From Cellulomonas aerilata (GTDB taxonomy: Bacteria; Actinomycetota; Actinomycetes; Actinomycetales; Cellulomonadaceae): a DNA stretch of 64,000 nt. Position 1 is the stretch's first letter. Every line of letters begins with the position of its first letter. The notes beneath the pieces were generated by a model, which had not been told where the DNA came from, ran no database searches, and worked only from the letters and a program-made list of their open reading frames with translations. Made by a program: the position numbers and the translations under genes. The stretch lies in NCBI RefSeq assembly GCF_007991755.1, contig NZ_BJYY01000015.1, forward strand, positions 62,001 to 126,000. The letters run 5' to 3'. Shown piece after piece: positions 56,643 through 64,000 of the stretch.

Positions 56643-58025
56643 GTGGCCGACGACATTCCGCCCGACGTCTCCCTTCCGCGTTCCGGTCAGCGCGATCTGT
56701 CCCACCTGCCGGCGGGAGTCGCCCGTGCCCTGGCCGATCTGCGCGCAGCCTTGGAGGCCGTCGGGTCCCTGACCGCGACGGCGACCGAGCTGGACGGTCG
56801 CCAGGCGGAGGCGGTCGCCGTCGAGCTGGCGGACGTGATGAGCCGCGCCGGCGTGACGCAGGCGCGGATGCTCGCGGTCGTGGAGGCGGACGGGATCTGG
56901 TCGGTCGAGTCCCGGTCGCTGGTGCGGTGGGCCGCACGCCGCCTGGACGTCAGCGTCCGCACCGCCCAGGCCCAGGTGCGGCTGGGCCGGGCGCTGCGTG
57001 ACGACCTGCCGCTGACCGCTGCCGCGGCCGCGCGCGGGGAGATCGGGGTGGAGCACGCCCACGTGCTGGCGGCCCTGGCACCGACCAGCGAGCGCCGCCG
57101 CACTGTGCTGAGCTGCCCGGACGTCGAGTGCGACGAGGCGTGGCTGGTCCGGCAGGCCGAGCTCAACACCGTCGACGACCTGCGCACCATCGTCCGGCAC
57201 TGGGCCGCGGCAGCCGACACCGACGCGGACGACCGCGGGTACGTCCAGGCGTGCGAACGTCAGCACCTGCAGGTCTCCCCGACCCTGGGCGGTTACCACG
57301 TGCAGGGGTTCCTCACCGTGGACGTCGGGCAGGCGCTGGTCACCGCACTCGAAGCCGTCACCCCCGTTCCGGCTGCTGGGGACACCTCGACCGCGGACCA
57401 GCGGCGGGCGCAGGCGGTCGGGGTGCTGGCGAACCTGGTGCTGGACAAGGGCCTCGCCGGTGAGGGGCGCGCGTCGCGGCCGCGGCTGAACGTGCTGGTG
57501 TCCTACGAGACGCTGCAGGCCGTCACCGCGTGGGCGGTCGCCCGCCAGGACGGGTTCACGTTGCTCGCAGCAGCGCCGGAAGTGACGGCGGACAGCGTGC
57601 TGCACGGTCCGCAGTTCGAGGACGGCACTCCGATCCCGCGCATTCTGCTGGACCGGCTTGCCTGTGACGGGGAGCTGAACCGGGTGATATTCGGACCACA
57701 ATCCGAGATTCTCGACGTGGGCCGGGCGGAACGGACCTTCACCCGGGCCAGGCGAAATGCGATCATCGCCCGCGACCGGCATTGCCGGTTTCCCGGGTGC
57801 AGCGCACCACCGACACTGTCCGAATGTCACCACGTCCGACACTGGGCGCGCGATCACGGCAGCACGAGCGTGGACAACGGGATCTTGCTGTGCTGGCACC
57901 ACCACGGCTACGTGCATGCGCGTGGGATCGAGATCCACCGCCAGGGAGCGCGGTGGGTGTTCACCGACGCGGCCGGGCGCGAGCTCCTGGACCCTCACCT
58001 GGGTGACGGGGACGACTGCGCCTGA
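56643..58025 (+). CDS. DUF222 and HNH endonuclease domain protein (13E12 repeat type)
   Basis: The 460-residue protein has an N-terminal DUF222 domain (about residues 15-310) and a C-terminal HNH nuclease domain: ARDRHCRFPGCSAPPTLSEC, HHVRHWARDHGSTSVDNG, LLCWHHHGYVH, with the zinc cysteines and catalytic histidine present. It is the multi-copy family called 13E12 in mycobacteria; its role is unclear. The GTG at 56643 follows AAGGAGGTGA, the full anti-Shine-Dalgarno complement, by 5 bases. The 3' part is less GC-rich (ATATTC, ATTCTC, CATTGC codons) than neighbours, which hints at acquisition. Confidence 0.9.
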   Translation: MADDIPPDVSLPRSGQRDLSHLPAGVARALADLRAALEAVGSLTATATELDGRQAEAVAVELADVMSRAGVTQARMLAVVEADGIWSVESRSLVRWAARRLDVSVRTAQAQVRLGRALRDDLPLTAAAAARGEIGVEHAHVLAALAPTSERRRTVLSCPDVECDEAWLVRQAELNTVDDLRTIVRHWAAAADTDADDRGYVQACERQHLQVSPTLGGYHVQGFLTVDVGQALVTALEAVTPVPAAGDTSTADQRRAQAVGVLANLVLDKGLAGEGRASRPRLNVLVSYETLQAVTAWAVARQDGFTLLAAAPEVTADSVLHGPQFEDGTPIPRILLDRLACDGELNRVIFGPQSEILDVGRAERTFTRARRNAIIARDRHCRFPGCSAPPTLSECHHVRHWARDHGSTSVDNGILLCWHHHGYVHARGIEIHRQGARWVFTDAAGRELLDPHLGDGDDCA

Positions 58026-58042
58026 GCCGGCCCGCAGCCCCG

Positions 58043-58273
58043 TCAGCTCCGCAGGCTCCAGCGCCACGCATCGGGCCCGGGCCGCGCGGCCGACGACGGT
58101 CCACGCATCCCGTGCGCCCGGTCCCTCCACGCGCTGCGCGGGGTCTCGGGCGCGGGGTCGTCGGTGACCTGCCCGGCCGCCGCGAGACCGGCGACCAGGG
58201 CCGCGAGCTCGACGTCGTCCGGCTCACCACGCACCACGTGGACGTGCGGGAGGCCCTGCGGCTCGTCGGTCAC
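58043..58273 (-). CDS. accE: Acyl-CoA carboxylase epsilon subunit
   Basis: The 76-residue protein matches the AccE pattern: VHVVRGEPDDVELAALVAGL at the N-terminus and SAWRDRAHGMRGP...GPDAWRWSLR at the C-terminus. In actinomycetes this small subunit helps assemble the alpha and beta carboxylase subunits. The GTG overlaps the stop of the upstream hypothetical gene, so it is coupled to the accD transcript. Confidence 0.9.
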   Translation of the reverse strand: MTDEPQGLPHVHVVRGEPDDVELAALVAGLAAAGQVTDDPAPETPRSAWRDRAHGMRGPSSAARPGPDAWRWSLRS

Positions 58274-58815
58274 TCGTCGTCCTCGTCGTCGTCGAAGCCC
58301 TCGAAGTCGGCCGGCTCGCCGCGCGAGGTCGCCCACTCCACGACCTCGAACCCGGCCTCGACCAGCCGGGTGACGAGCTCCTCCCCGCCGGAGTCCAGCA
58401 GGTCCAGGACGGAGTCCATCGACAGGTCGGAGGCGCCGGACGGTGGACCGACCACGAAGCCGAGGTGGAACGCCTCCGCGGTGCCCGGCTCGTGCGGCGC
58501 CCCGGACGCGTCGTCGTCGTCCCCGGTGTCGCCGTCCCACGCGAGGGTGGTGAGGTCGGCGTGCATGCCGAGCGCGGCGTGGACCCGGTCGTACAGCTCG
58601 GCGTTCATCGTGCTGATCCGTGACTCCAGGGCCAGGACACGCGGGTCCTCGTCCGCCTCCGTCGCCCCGAACTCCGAGCGCACCCCCACCGCCGTGTCGA
58701 CGTAGGTGTGCAGCGCCTGTGCGAGGCGGTCGACCGCGTCGTGCAGGTCGGCGGGGTCGACGGGACCGAGCGGGTGGTCGGAGTGCTCGTGCCCGTGGGA
58801 GGTCTGGTCGCTCAC
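58270..58815 (-). CDS. Acidic hypothetical protein between accD and accE
   Basis: The 181-residue protein starts with a GTG overlapping the accD stop and ends overlapping the accE start. It has a His-rich opening ([13 protein letters not shown]), a likely helical middle ([20 protein letters not shown], residues about 21-40) and a strongly acidic end ([11 protein letters not shown]). No domain is recognised. Gene order and overlaps point to a role linked to acyl-CoA carboxylase, but this is inference only. Confidence 0.75.
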   Translation of the reverse strand: MSDQTSHGHEHSDHPLGPVDPADLHDAVDRLAQALHTYVDTAVGVRSEFGATEADEDPRVLALESRISTMNAELYDRVHAALGMHADLTTLAWDGDTGDDDDASGAPHEPGTAEAFHLGFVVGPPSGASDLSMDSVLDLLDSGGEELVTRLVEAGFEVVEWATSRGEPADFEGFDDDEDDE

Positions 58816-60590
58816 AGCGGGATGTTCCCGTGCTTCTTCGGCGGCAGGCTCGCGCGCTTGGTCCGCAGCAGCCGCAGCGCGCGGGAGATCTGCAGCCGCG
58901 TCTGCGACGGCTCGATGACGGCGTCGACGTACCCGCGCTCGGCGGCGTCCCACGGGTTGACGATCGCGTCCTCGTACTCACGGGTCAGGCGGGACCGCTC
59001 CGCCTCGACGTCGCCGCCGGCGTCGGCCACCTTCTTCAGCGCCCCCCGCTGCAGGATGTTGACGGCCCCGCCGGCGCCCATCACCGCGATCTGCGCCGTC
59101 GGCCACGCGAGGTTGACGTCGGCCCCGAGCTGCTTGGAGCCCATGACGATGTACGCCCCGCCGTAGGCCTTGCGCGTGATGACCGTGACCAGCGGGACGG
59201 TGGCCTCGGCGTACGCGTAGATCAGCTTGGCGCCACGGCGGATGATGCCGTTCCACTCCTGGTCGGTGCCCGGCAGGAACCCCGGGACGTCGACGAACGT
59301 CAGCACCGGGATGTTGAAGGCGTCGCAGGTCCGGACGAACCGTGCCGCCTTCTCGGCGGCGTTGATGTCCAGCGTCCCGGCCATCTGCAGGGGCTGGTTC
59401 GCGACGACCCCGACCGGGTGCCCCTCGACGTGGCCGAAGCCGATCAGCACGTTGCGTGCGTACAGCGGCTGCACCTCCAGCAGGACGCCCTCGTCCAGCA
59501 CGTGCTCCACGACGGTCCGCATGTCGTACGGCTGGTTGTCCGAGTCGGGCACCAGGGCGTCGAGCGCCAGGTCCGCGTCGGTGACCTCCAGCGGCAGCGG
59601 CTCGCCGTGGTGCCAGATCGGCGGGTCGGTGAGGTTGTTGGCCGGCAGGTACGCGAGCAGCTGCTTGACGTACTCGAAGGCGTCGTCCTCGTCGGCGGCC
59701 AGGTGGTGCGCGACGCCGGACCGCTCGTTGTGCGTCTGCGCGCCGCCGAGCTCCTCGAAGCCGACGTCCTCGCCGGTGACCGCCCGGATGACGTCCGGCC
59801 CGGTGATGAACATGTTGGAGGTCTGGTCGGCCATGACGATGAAGTCCGTCAGCGCGGGCGAGTAGACCGCGCCACCCGCGCTCGGGCCGAGGATCAGCGA
59901 GATCTGCGGGATGACGCCCGACGCCGCGACGTTGCGCCGGAAGATCTCCGCGAACTGCGTCAGGCCCGCGACGCCCTCCTGGATGCGCGCGCCGCCGCCG
60001 TCGAGGATCCCGACCAGCGGGACGCCCGTGCGCAGCGCCAGGTCCATCACCTTGGTGATCTTCTGCCCGTGCACCTCGCCGAGCGAGCCCCCGAACACCG
60101 TGAAGTCCTGCGAGTACACCGCGACCGGCCGGCCGTCGACGGTCCCGTGCCCGACGACGACGCCGTCCCCGGCGATGCGCTTCTTCTCCAGGCCGAAGTT
60201 CACCGACCGGTGCTTGGCGAAGGCGTCCAGCTCGACGAACGAGCCCTCGTCCAGCAGCGCGTCGATCCGCTCACGTGCGGTCTTCTTGCCCCGGGCGTGC
60301 TGCTTCTCGGCGGCGAGCGCCTCGGGGGTGACGGTCGCGGCCTCGTGCCGCGCCCGGAAGTCGTCCAGCCGGCTCCGGGTGGTCGCCGTCGAGCCCGCCT
60401 CCGCCGCCGGGGCTCCGCCGGCGCCGGGGGTACCGGCGGCACCGGGGGCACCGCCGGCACCTGGGGCGCTGCCTGTTCCGGCGGGCGCGACCGACCCGTC
60501 GAAGGCGGGAGGAGCCGGGGTGCCGGGGGAGGACTCGCCGTCGGCTGGGGCGACGTCCTGCGTGCGGGGCGTGGAGGCGGCATGGGTCAC
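58812..60590 (-). CDS. accD: Acyl-CoA carboxylase beta subunit (carboxyltransferase)
   Basis: The 592-residue subunit transfers carboxyl from biotin to an acyl-CoA. Carboxyl-transferase N- and C-domains are complete; oxyanion-hole glycines lie in [14 protein letters not shown] and in [15 protein letters not shown]. The type is AccD5-like, used for propionyl- or acetyl-CoA. About 70 residues of Gly/Ala/Pro-rich sequence extend the N-terminus beyond the normal start ([13 protein letters not shown]). The GTG follows a TAGTCT hexamer by 6 bases. Confidence 0.95.
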   Translation of the reverse strand: MTHAASTPRTQDVAPADGESSPGTPAPPAFDGSVAPAGTGSAPGAGGAPGAAGTPGAGGAPAAEAGSTATTRSRLDDFRARHEAATVTPEALAAEKQHARGKKTARERIDALLDEGSFVELDAFAKHRSVNFGLEKKRIAGDGVVVGHGTVDGRPVAVYSQDFTVFGGSLGEVHGQKITKVMDLALRTGVPLVGILDGGGARIQEGVAGLTQFAEIFRRNVAASGVIPQISLILGPSAGGAVYSPALTDFIVMADQTSNMFITGPDVIRAVTGEDVGFEELGGAQTHNERSGVAHHLAADEDDAFEYVKQLLAYLPANNLTDPPIWHHGEPLPLEVTDADLALDALVPDSDNQPYDMRTVVEHVLDEGVLLEVQPLYARNVLIGFGHVEGHPVGVVANQPLQMAGTLDINAAEKAARFVRTCDAFNIPVLTFVDVPGFLPGTDQEWNGIIRRGAKLIYAYAEATVPLVTVITRKAYGGAYIVMGSKQLGADVNLAWPTAQIAVMGAGGAVNILQRGALKKVADAGGDVEAERSRLTREYEDAIVNPWDAAERGYVDAVIEPSQTRLQISRALRLLRTKRASLPPKKHGNIPL

Positions 60591-60596
60591 CGTTCG

Positions 60597-60602
60597 AGAC
60601 TA
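60597..60602 (-). promoter_or_regulatory. -10 of leaderless accD
   Basis: On the minus strand TAGTCT is followed by 6 bases and the GTG at 60590. Confidence 0.5.
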
Positions 60603-60660
60603 GTTGCGCCCGCCCCGGCGGGCCGGTGGAGGGCGCGGACGGCGTTCGCGCCACCACCTC

Positions 60661-60673
60661 GTCGGGACCCGAC
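60661..60673. promoter_or_regulatory. 13-bp palindrome between divergent accD and birA
   Basis: GTCGGG and CCCGAC flank a single A. It lies between the two divergent starts and could bind a regulator of both genes; chance occurrence in GC-rich DNA cannot be excluded. Confidence 0.3.
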
Positions 60674-60711
60674 AACGATCGGCGGGCCGTCCGCGCACCA
60701 TCATGGGGAGC

Positions 60712-61611
60712 ATGACGGCGGATGACGGCGCGGCGCAGGACACCCGGGAGCCCCTGCGGCCGGACGCGCTCCGGGAACGGCTGGTGACCCCGGCCGGGCC
60801 GGTGCACCGGCTCGAGGTGGTCGAGCGGACCGGGTCCACCAACACCGACCTCGCGGACGCCCTGCGAGCGGACCCGGCGGCCTGGGGCGACGTCGGCGTC
60901 CTCGTCACCGAGCACCAGGTGGACGGCCGGGGGCGGTCGGGCCGCAGCTGGCAGACGCCGGCCGCGGCGGCGCTGACCTTCTCGATCGCGCTGCGCCCGC
61001 CCGCACCGGCGCAGTCCGTGGGGTGGCTGCCGCTGCTCGCCGGGCTCGCGGTGGTCCGGGCCGTGCGGCCCCTGACCGACGTCCCGGTGAGCCTGAAGTG
61101 GCCCAACGACCTCCTGGTGGACGCACCCGGCGCGGCCGAGCTCGACGGCTGGGGCACGCACCGCAAGGTCGGCGGCATCCTCGCCGAGCTCGTCCCGGCG
61201 ACGGCCAGCCCGGTGGTCGTGGTGGGGATCGGCCTCAACGTGTCCCAGACCGCGGCCGAGCTGCCCGTGCCGTCCGCGCTGTCGCTGGCCGGCGCCGGCG
61301 CGTCGGGGGCGGCCCTGGACCGGGGCGGGCTCCTCGTGGCGATCGTGGGCGAGCTCGCGGGCCTGGTGGAGCGCTGGCAGCGGTCGGGCGGTGACGTCCG
61401 GGCGGCGGGGCTGGCCGACGACGTCGCGGCGGTGTGCACGACGCTGGGGCTGCCGGTGCGCGTGGAGCTGCCGGGCGACCAGGAGCTGCGGGGGACGGCG
61501 GTGGAGCTGGCGCCGGACGGCGCCCTGCTCGTCCGGGACGAGCAGGGCCAGGTGCACCCGGTGCGTGCCGGGGACGTGCGGCACGTGCGCACCGGCGGCG
61601 GCCCGGGCTGA
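60712..61611 (+). CDS. birA: Biotin-[acyl-CoA carboxylase] ligase
   Basis: The 299-residue enzyme attaches biotin to the carrier domain of the acyl-CoA carboxylase. ERTGSTNTDLAD, the biotinyl-AMP loop DGRGRSGRSW, and KWPNDLLVD and KVGGILAEL are present, followed by the SH3-like C-terminal domain. There is no DNA-binding N-terminal domain, so it should not be a repressor. The ATG at 60712 was chosen over 60703 by -10 spacing (CATCAT plus 7 bases). It is divergent from accD. Confidence 0.93.
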   Translation: MTADDGAAQDTREPLRPDALRERLVTPAGPVHRLEVVERTGSTNTDLADALRADPAAWGDVGVLVTEHQVDGRGRSGRSWQTPAAAALTFSIALRPPAPAQSVGWLPLLAGLAVVRAVRPLTDVPVSLKWPNDLLVDAPGAAELDGWGTHRKVGGILAELVPATASPVVVVGIGLNVSQTAAELPVPSALSLAGAGASGAALDRGGLLVAIVGELAGLVERWQRSGGDVRAAGLADDVAAVCTTLGLPVRVELPGDQELRGTAVELAPDGALLVRDEQGQVHPVRAGDVRHVRTGGGPG

Positions 61612-61630
61612 CGGCTCGTCGGTGCGCGGG

Positions 61631-61718
61631 CGGCGTCCGACGAGTGCGCGAGCGGCGTCCGACGGGTGCGCGACCCGCGTCCGACAGGCGCGCGACCGGC
61701 GTCCGACGGGCGCGTGGA
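61631..61718 (+). repeat. 22-bp x 4 tandem repeat between birA and adenylate cyclase genes
   Basis: Units begin at 61631, 61653, 61675 and 61697 and follow CGGCGTCCGACGGGTGCGCG plus two bases. A weaker fifth unit may start at 61609. The unit length is not a multiple of three and the region is not coding. Confidence 0.85.
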
Positions 61719-61789
61719 GCCCGTCGGCCGGACGGGTGAGCGGCGCGGTCGGGGTCGGGGACGGACCGGCCGGGCGGGGCCCGGTGAAC

Positions 61790-61795
61790 TAGCCT
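61790..61795 (+). promoter_or_regulatory. -10 of leaderless adenylate cyclase gene
   Basis: TAGCCT is followed by 6 bases and the GTG at 61802. Confidence 0.5.
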
Positions 61796-61801
61796 GACGG
61801 A

Positions 61802-62887
61802 GTGCCTGACGACGTTCGCGCTGACCAGGACCGTCCCCGGAGGTCGTCGACGGTGCACGACCTCGAGGCGTCGCTGCTCGGTGGCGACCGTGACCTGACG
61901 CTGCGGGACCTCGCCGATCGAGCAGGTCCCGGCGTCCGCCCCGAGGACGTCCAGCTGTTCTGGCGGACGCTCGGACTGCCGTACGCGGACACCGACGAGC
62001 GGCTGTTCACCGACGACGACGCGCAGGCGGTGGCCCGGATCGCGGACCTGGAGCGCTCGGGCCGCATCGACCGGCGGACCGCCGTGACGCTCACCCGCGC
62101 GCTGGGGCACCAGTCGGAGCGCCTGGTGCTGTGGCAGGTGGAGGCCCTCGTCGAGGACGTCGCCCAGCGGCGTCACCTGGACGACATCAGCGCCCGCCTC
62201 GTGGTCCTGGACCGGCTCACGGAGCTCGCACCCGTGCTCGAGGCGCAGCTCGTGCACTCCTTCCGGCGCCACCTCGCCGCGATCGCCGGGCGCTTCGCCG
62301 CGGAGTTCGCCGAGGCGCGCACGACCGAGCAGGCGGACCCCTCGGCCCTGCCGCTGGCCCGGGCGGTCGGCTTCGCCGACATGGTCTCGTTCACGCGTCG
62401 CACGGCCGGGCTCGGGTCGACCGACCTGTCGGCCTTCGTCCAGCGGTTCGAGACGGCAGCCCGTGACATCGTCGCGAACGCAGGTGGCCGCGTCGTGAAG
62501 ACGATCGGGGACGCCGTCCTGTTCATCGCCGACGACGTCGTGACCGGGGCGCGCGTGGCCGTCGGACTCGCGGGCGAGCTCGGCGGGGAGCTCGAGGTGC
62601 AGGCCCGGTCCGAGGAGGGCGGGCTGACCGAGGGGCACCGCGGCGTGACGCCGGTTCGCGTCGGGTTCGTGCAGGGCCGGGTGCTGTCCCGGTTCGGGGA
62701 CGTGTTCGGGGCGTCGGTCAACGTCGCCGCCCGGCTCACCGACATCGCCGAGCCGAGCACCGTGCTGACCGACCCGTCGACCGCCGAGCTGCTCGCCGGC
62801 GACTCCCGCTTCGTCCTCGAGCCGCAGCCGCCGCGCGAGCTGCAGGGGCTGGGGTCCATCGCCCCGGTGCTGGTGCGCCAGGCCTGA
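61802..62887 (+). CDS. Class III adenylate cyclase with N-terminal regulatory domain
   Basis: The 361-residue protein has an N-terminal helical regulatory domain (about residues 15-175; LTLRDLADRAGPGVRPEDVQ) like that of Rv1264-type cyclases, and a C-terminal class III catalytic domain. Metal aspartates lie in GFADMVSFTR and KTIGDAVLF; the transition-state Asn and Arg are in GASVNVAARL. All key residues are present, so it should make cAMP. No membrane helix is seen. Which signal it senses is unknown; the Rv1264 enzyme is pH-regulated. Confidence 0.92.
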   Translation: MPDDVRADQDRPRRSSTVHDLEASLLGGDRDLTLRDLADRAGPGVRPEDVQLFWRTLGLPYADTDERLFTDDDAQAVARIADLERSGRIDRRTAVTLTRALGHQSERLVLWQVEALVEDVAQRRHLDDISARLVVLDRLTELAPVLEAQLVHSFRRHLAAIAGRFAAEFAEARTTEQADPSALPLARAVGFADMVSFTRRTAGLGSTDLSAFVQRFETAARDIVANAGGRVVKTIGDAVLFIADDVVTGARVAVGLAGELGGELEVQARSEEGGLTEGHRGVTPVRVGFVQGRVLSRFGDVFGASVNVAARLTDIAEPSTVLTDPSTAELLAGDSRFVLEPQPPRELQGLGSIAPVLVRQA

Positions 62888-62891
62888 CGCC

Positions 62892-62931
62892 GGGGCGACG
62901 CCCGACGCCGACCGACGCCCGACGTCGCCCC
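62892..62931. terminator. Inverted repeat between convergent cyclase and SRAP genes
   Basis: GGGGCGACG and CGTCGCCCC (9 bp) enclose 22 bases, within a stretch of repeated CCGACGCCCGAC motifs. It probably terminates the cyclase transcript. Confidence 0.5.
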
Positions 62932-62987
62932 AGCCGGCCGACGCCCGACGCCGGGCCCCCGACGACGGCGCGCCGGCGCCCGCCGGC

Positions 62988-63728
62988 TCAGGCCGGGTCG
63001 ACTGGCAGGATCAGCTCGGGCCCGTCGTTGCGGACCGCGTTGACCGCGGTGGAGACCGGGGTCGCCGTCAGGGACGGCTGGGTGGAGGACAGCAGCTCGA
63101 CGGCGCCGTCCGACCCGACCGCCGGGTCGAGCCAGGCGTCCCACGCGTCGGGCAGCAGCATGATCGGCTGCCGGTCGTGGATGTGGCCCATCTCGTCCAC
63201 GGCGGTCGTGGTGATGACGGTCGCGCTGACCAGCCAGCGGTCCGGGTCGTCGTCCGGCTTGGACGGGTCCTTCCAGAACTCGTACAGCCCCGCCAGGGCC
63301 AGCGGCGAGCCGTCGGAGGTGTGGATGTAGAACGGCTGCTTCGTCTTCTTCGCCGCCCCCTGCGGTGCGGGCTGCCACTCGTAGTAGCCGTCCGCGGGCA
63401 GCAGCGCCCGGCGCACCGCCATCGCCCGGGCGAAGGCCGGCTTGGTGGCCACCGTCTCGGCGCGGGCGTTGATCATCCGCGAGCCGATCGAGGGGTCCTT
63501 CGCCCACGACGGCACGAGGCCCCACCGGGCGGTCCGCATGCTGCGCTCGAGGGCTCCCTGGCTGCCGTCCTCGAGGCGCTCGGGGCGCTCGACGACCATG
63601 CGCACGCCGTCCGTGGGGGCGACGTTCCACGACGGCGGGAGCAGCCGCGCGTCGTCGGCCACGGAGGCCAGGGCGAAGGCGTCGGCGAGGTCCTGGGCCT
63701 CCCGGAAGGAGGCGTAGCGGCCGCACAT
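62988..63728 (-). CDS. SRAP (YedK/HMCES-type) abasic-site shielding protein
   Basis: The 246-residue protein has the invariant MCGRYAS start, whose Cys-2 forms a thiazolidine link to abasic sites in single-stranded DNA. SWNVAPTD, RWGLVPSWAKD, NARAETVATKPAF, ADGYYEWQ (catalytic glutamate) and the HDRQPIML histidine are all present. It protects DNA at abasic lesions during replication. It is convergent with the cyclase gene and divergent from the efflux pump gene. Confidence 0.94.
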   Translation of the reverse strand: MCGRYASFREAQDLADAFALASVADDARLLPPSWNVAPTDGVRMVVERPERLEDGSQGALERSMRTARWGLVPSWAKDPSIGSRMINARAETVATKPAFARAMAVRRALLPADGYYEWQPAPQGAAKKTKQPFYIHTSDGSPLALAGLYEFWKDPSKPDDDPDRWLVSATVITTTAVDEMGHIHDRQPIMLLPDAWDAWLDPAVGSDGAVELLSSTQPSLTATPVSTAVNAVRNDGPELILPVDPA

Positions 63729-63794
63729 GAGCCCAGCCTGCCGTATGCCGCCGACAGACGGCGGGTGCCGGGGTCGGGCGGTGGGCCGGTCGAT

Positions 63795-63810
63795 GTCGTA
63801 TCGATTCGAC
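63795..63810. promoter_or_regulatory. 16-bp near-palindrome upstream of the efflux pump gene
   Basis: GTCGTATCGATTCGAC has six-base core ATCGAT flanked by GTCG and CGAC, with one mismatched pair. It lies 32 bases before the efflux pump start in an AT-richer spot, a typical place for a TetR- or MarR-type operator. Confidence 0.4.
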
Positions 63811-63841
63811 CCATCGGCCCACCGGTGGGAGGATGGCCGTG

Positions 63842-64000
63842 ATGAGTGACGTCGTCGAGACCCGCCCCACCTACCGACCCAACGCCAAGTACGTCCTGAT
63901 GCTCGGGTCGATGACCGCTCTCCCGGCGATCACGACCGACATCTACCTGCCGTCGCTGCCCGAGGTCGCGCGCGACCTGGGCACCACGGCGACCGCCGTC
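63842..64000 (+). CDS. Bcr/CflA-type MFS drug efflux transporter, N-terminal part
   Basis: The first 53 codons are present before the window ends. After about 14 hydrophilic residues the first membrane helix reads YVLMLGSMTALPAITTDIYL, followed by PSLPEVARDLGTTATAV, the conserved first-helix and loop pattern of the Bcr/CflA subgroup with its aspartate in TDIYLPSLP. GGGAGG lies 9 bases before the ATG. Substrates cannot be inferred. Confidence 0.85.
   Translation, partial: MSDVVETRPTYRPNAKYVLMLGSMTALPAITTDIYLPSLPEVARDLGTTATAV

Noticed and set aside
61631-61718. 22-bp repeats considered as a CRISPR array
   Set aside because: The units are directly adjoining with no unique spacers, and no cas gene is present.

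Overview
The window is very GC-rich (codon third positions almost always G or C), with dense coding, many ATGA/GTGA stop-start overlaps and frequent GTG starts. This points to an actinomycete. The protein sequences and gene neighbourhoods look most like Micrococcales of the Cellulomonas type; that placement is inference, since no rRNA or tRNA gene is present. No prophage, insertion sequence, CRISPR array or secondary-metabolite cluster was seen. It is a chromosomal core region with a few decayed or repeat-bearing spots.

Left part (1-24.8 kb): the end of a peptide-type ABC importer; typA; a small membrane protein and a flavin reductase; a VanW-type wall protein; ferredoxin fdxA with dapC; gltA; dapD with a lysozyme-like membrane protein; dapE; a LOG-family hydrolase; a FolP2-type protein; a PIG-V-type mannosyltransferase; a DUF3117 protein; pepA; an O-methyltransferase; and the envelope-stress block sigE-rseA-htrA-tatB. 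From memory, this order follows Mycobacterium tuberculosis Rv1165 (typA) to Rv1224 (tatB). Three lysine/diaminopimelate genes (dapC, dapD, dapE) lie here.

Right part (24.8-64 kb): trpS, a 2'-5' RNA ligase-like protein and a truncated YihY-like gene carrying palindromic repeats; sdhCDAB; a mannose-1-phosphate guanylyltransferase; an M20 amidohydrolase; then a nucleoside import and salvage cluster (BMP lipoprotein, ATPase, two permeases, cdd, deoA, a cysteine-peptidase-like protein, add, deoC, and convergently a phosphohexomutase and a purine nucleoside phosphorylase). After these come a quinone reductase of the LpdA type, an FAD oxidoreductase, a tautomerase, a NUDIX protein, and the acyl-CoA carboxylase system (accA, accD, accE, biotin ligase) with maf, a DUF885 peptidase, a DUF222-HNH protein, a class III adenylate cyclase, a SRAP protein and the start of a Bcr/CflA efflux pump. 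Many of these correspond to the Rv3264c-Rv3336c neighbourhood of M. tuberculosis.

The nucleoside cluster reads as one pathway: uptake through the ABC importer, deamination by Cdd and Add, phosphorolysis by DeoA and PNP, pentose-phosphate handling by the hexomutase-family enzyme, and cleavage of deoxyribose 5-phosphate by DeoC. Most transcription starts appear leaderless: an A-containing -10 hexamer (TAGGGT, TAGCCT, TACGGT and similar) sits 5-8 bases before the start codon of about sixteen genes. The most unusual items are an O-methyltransferase whose only plausible full-length start is AUC behind a good Shine-Dalgarno sequence, a pair of 55-bp palindromic repeats beside the truncated YihY gene, in-frame minisatellites in FolP2, HtrA and the hexomutase, and an unnamed cysteine-peptidase-like protein inside the nucleoside operon.
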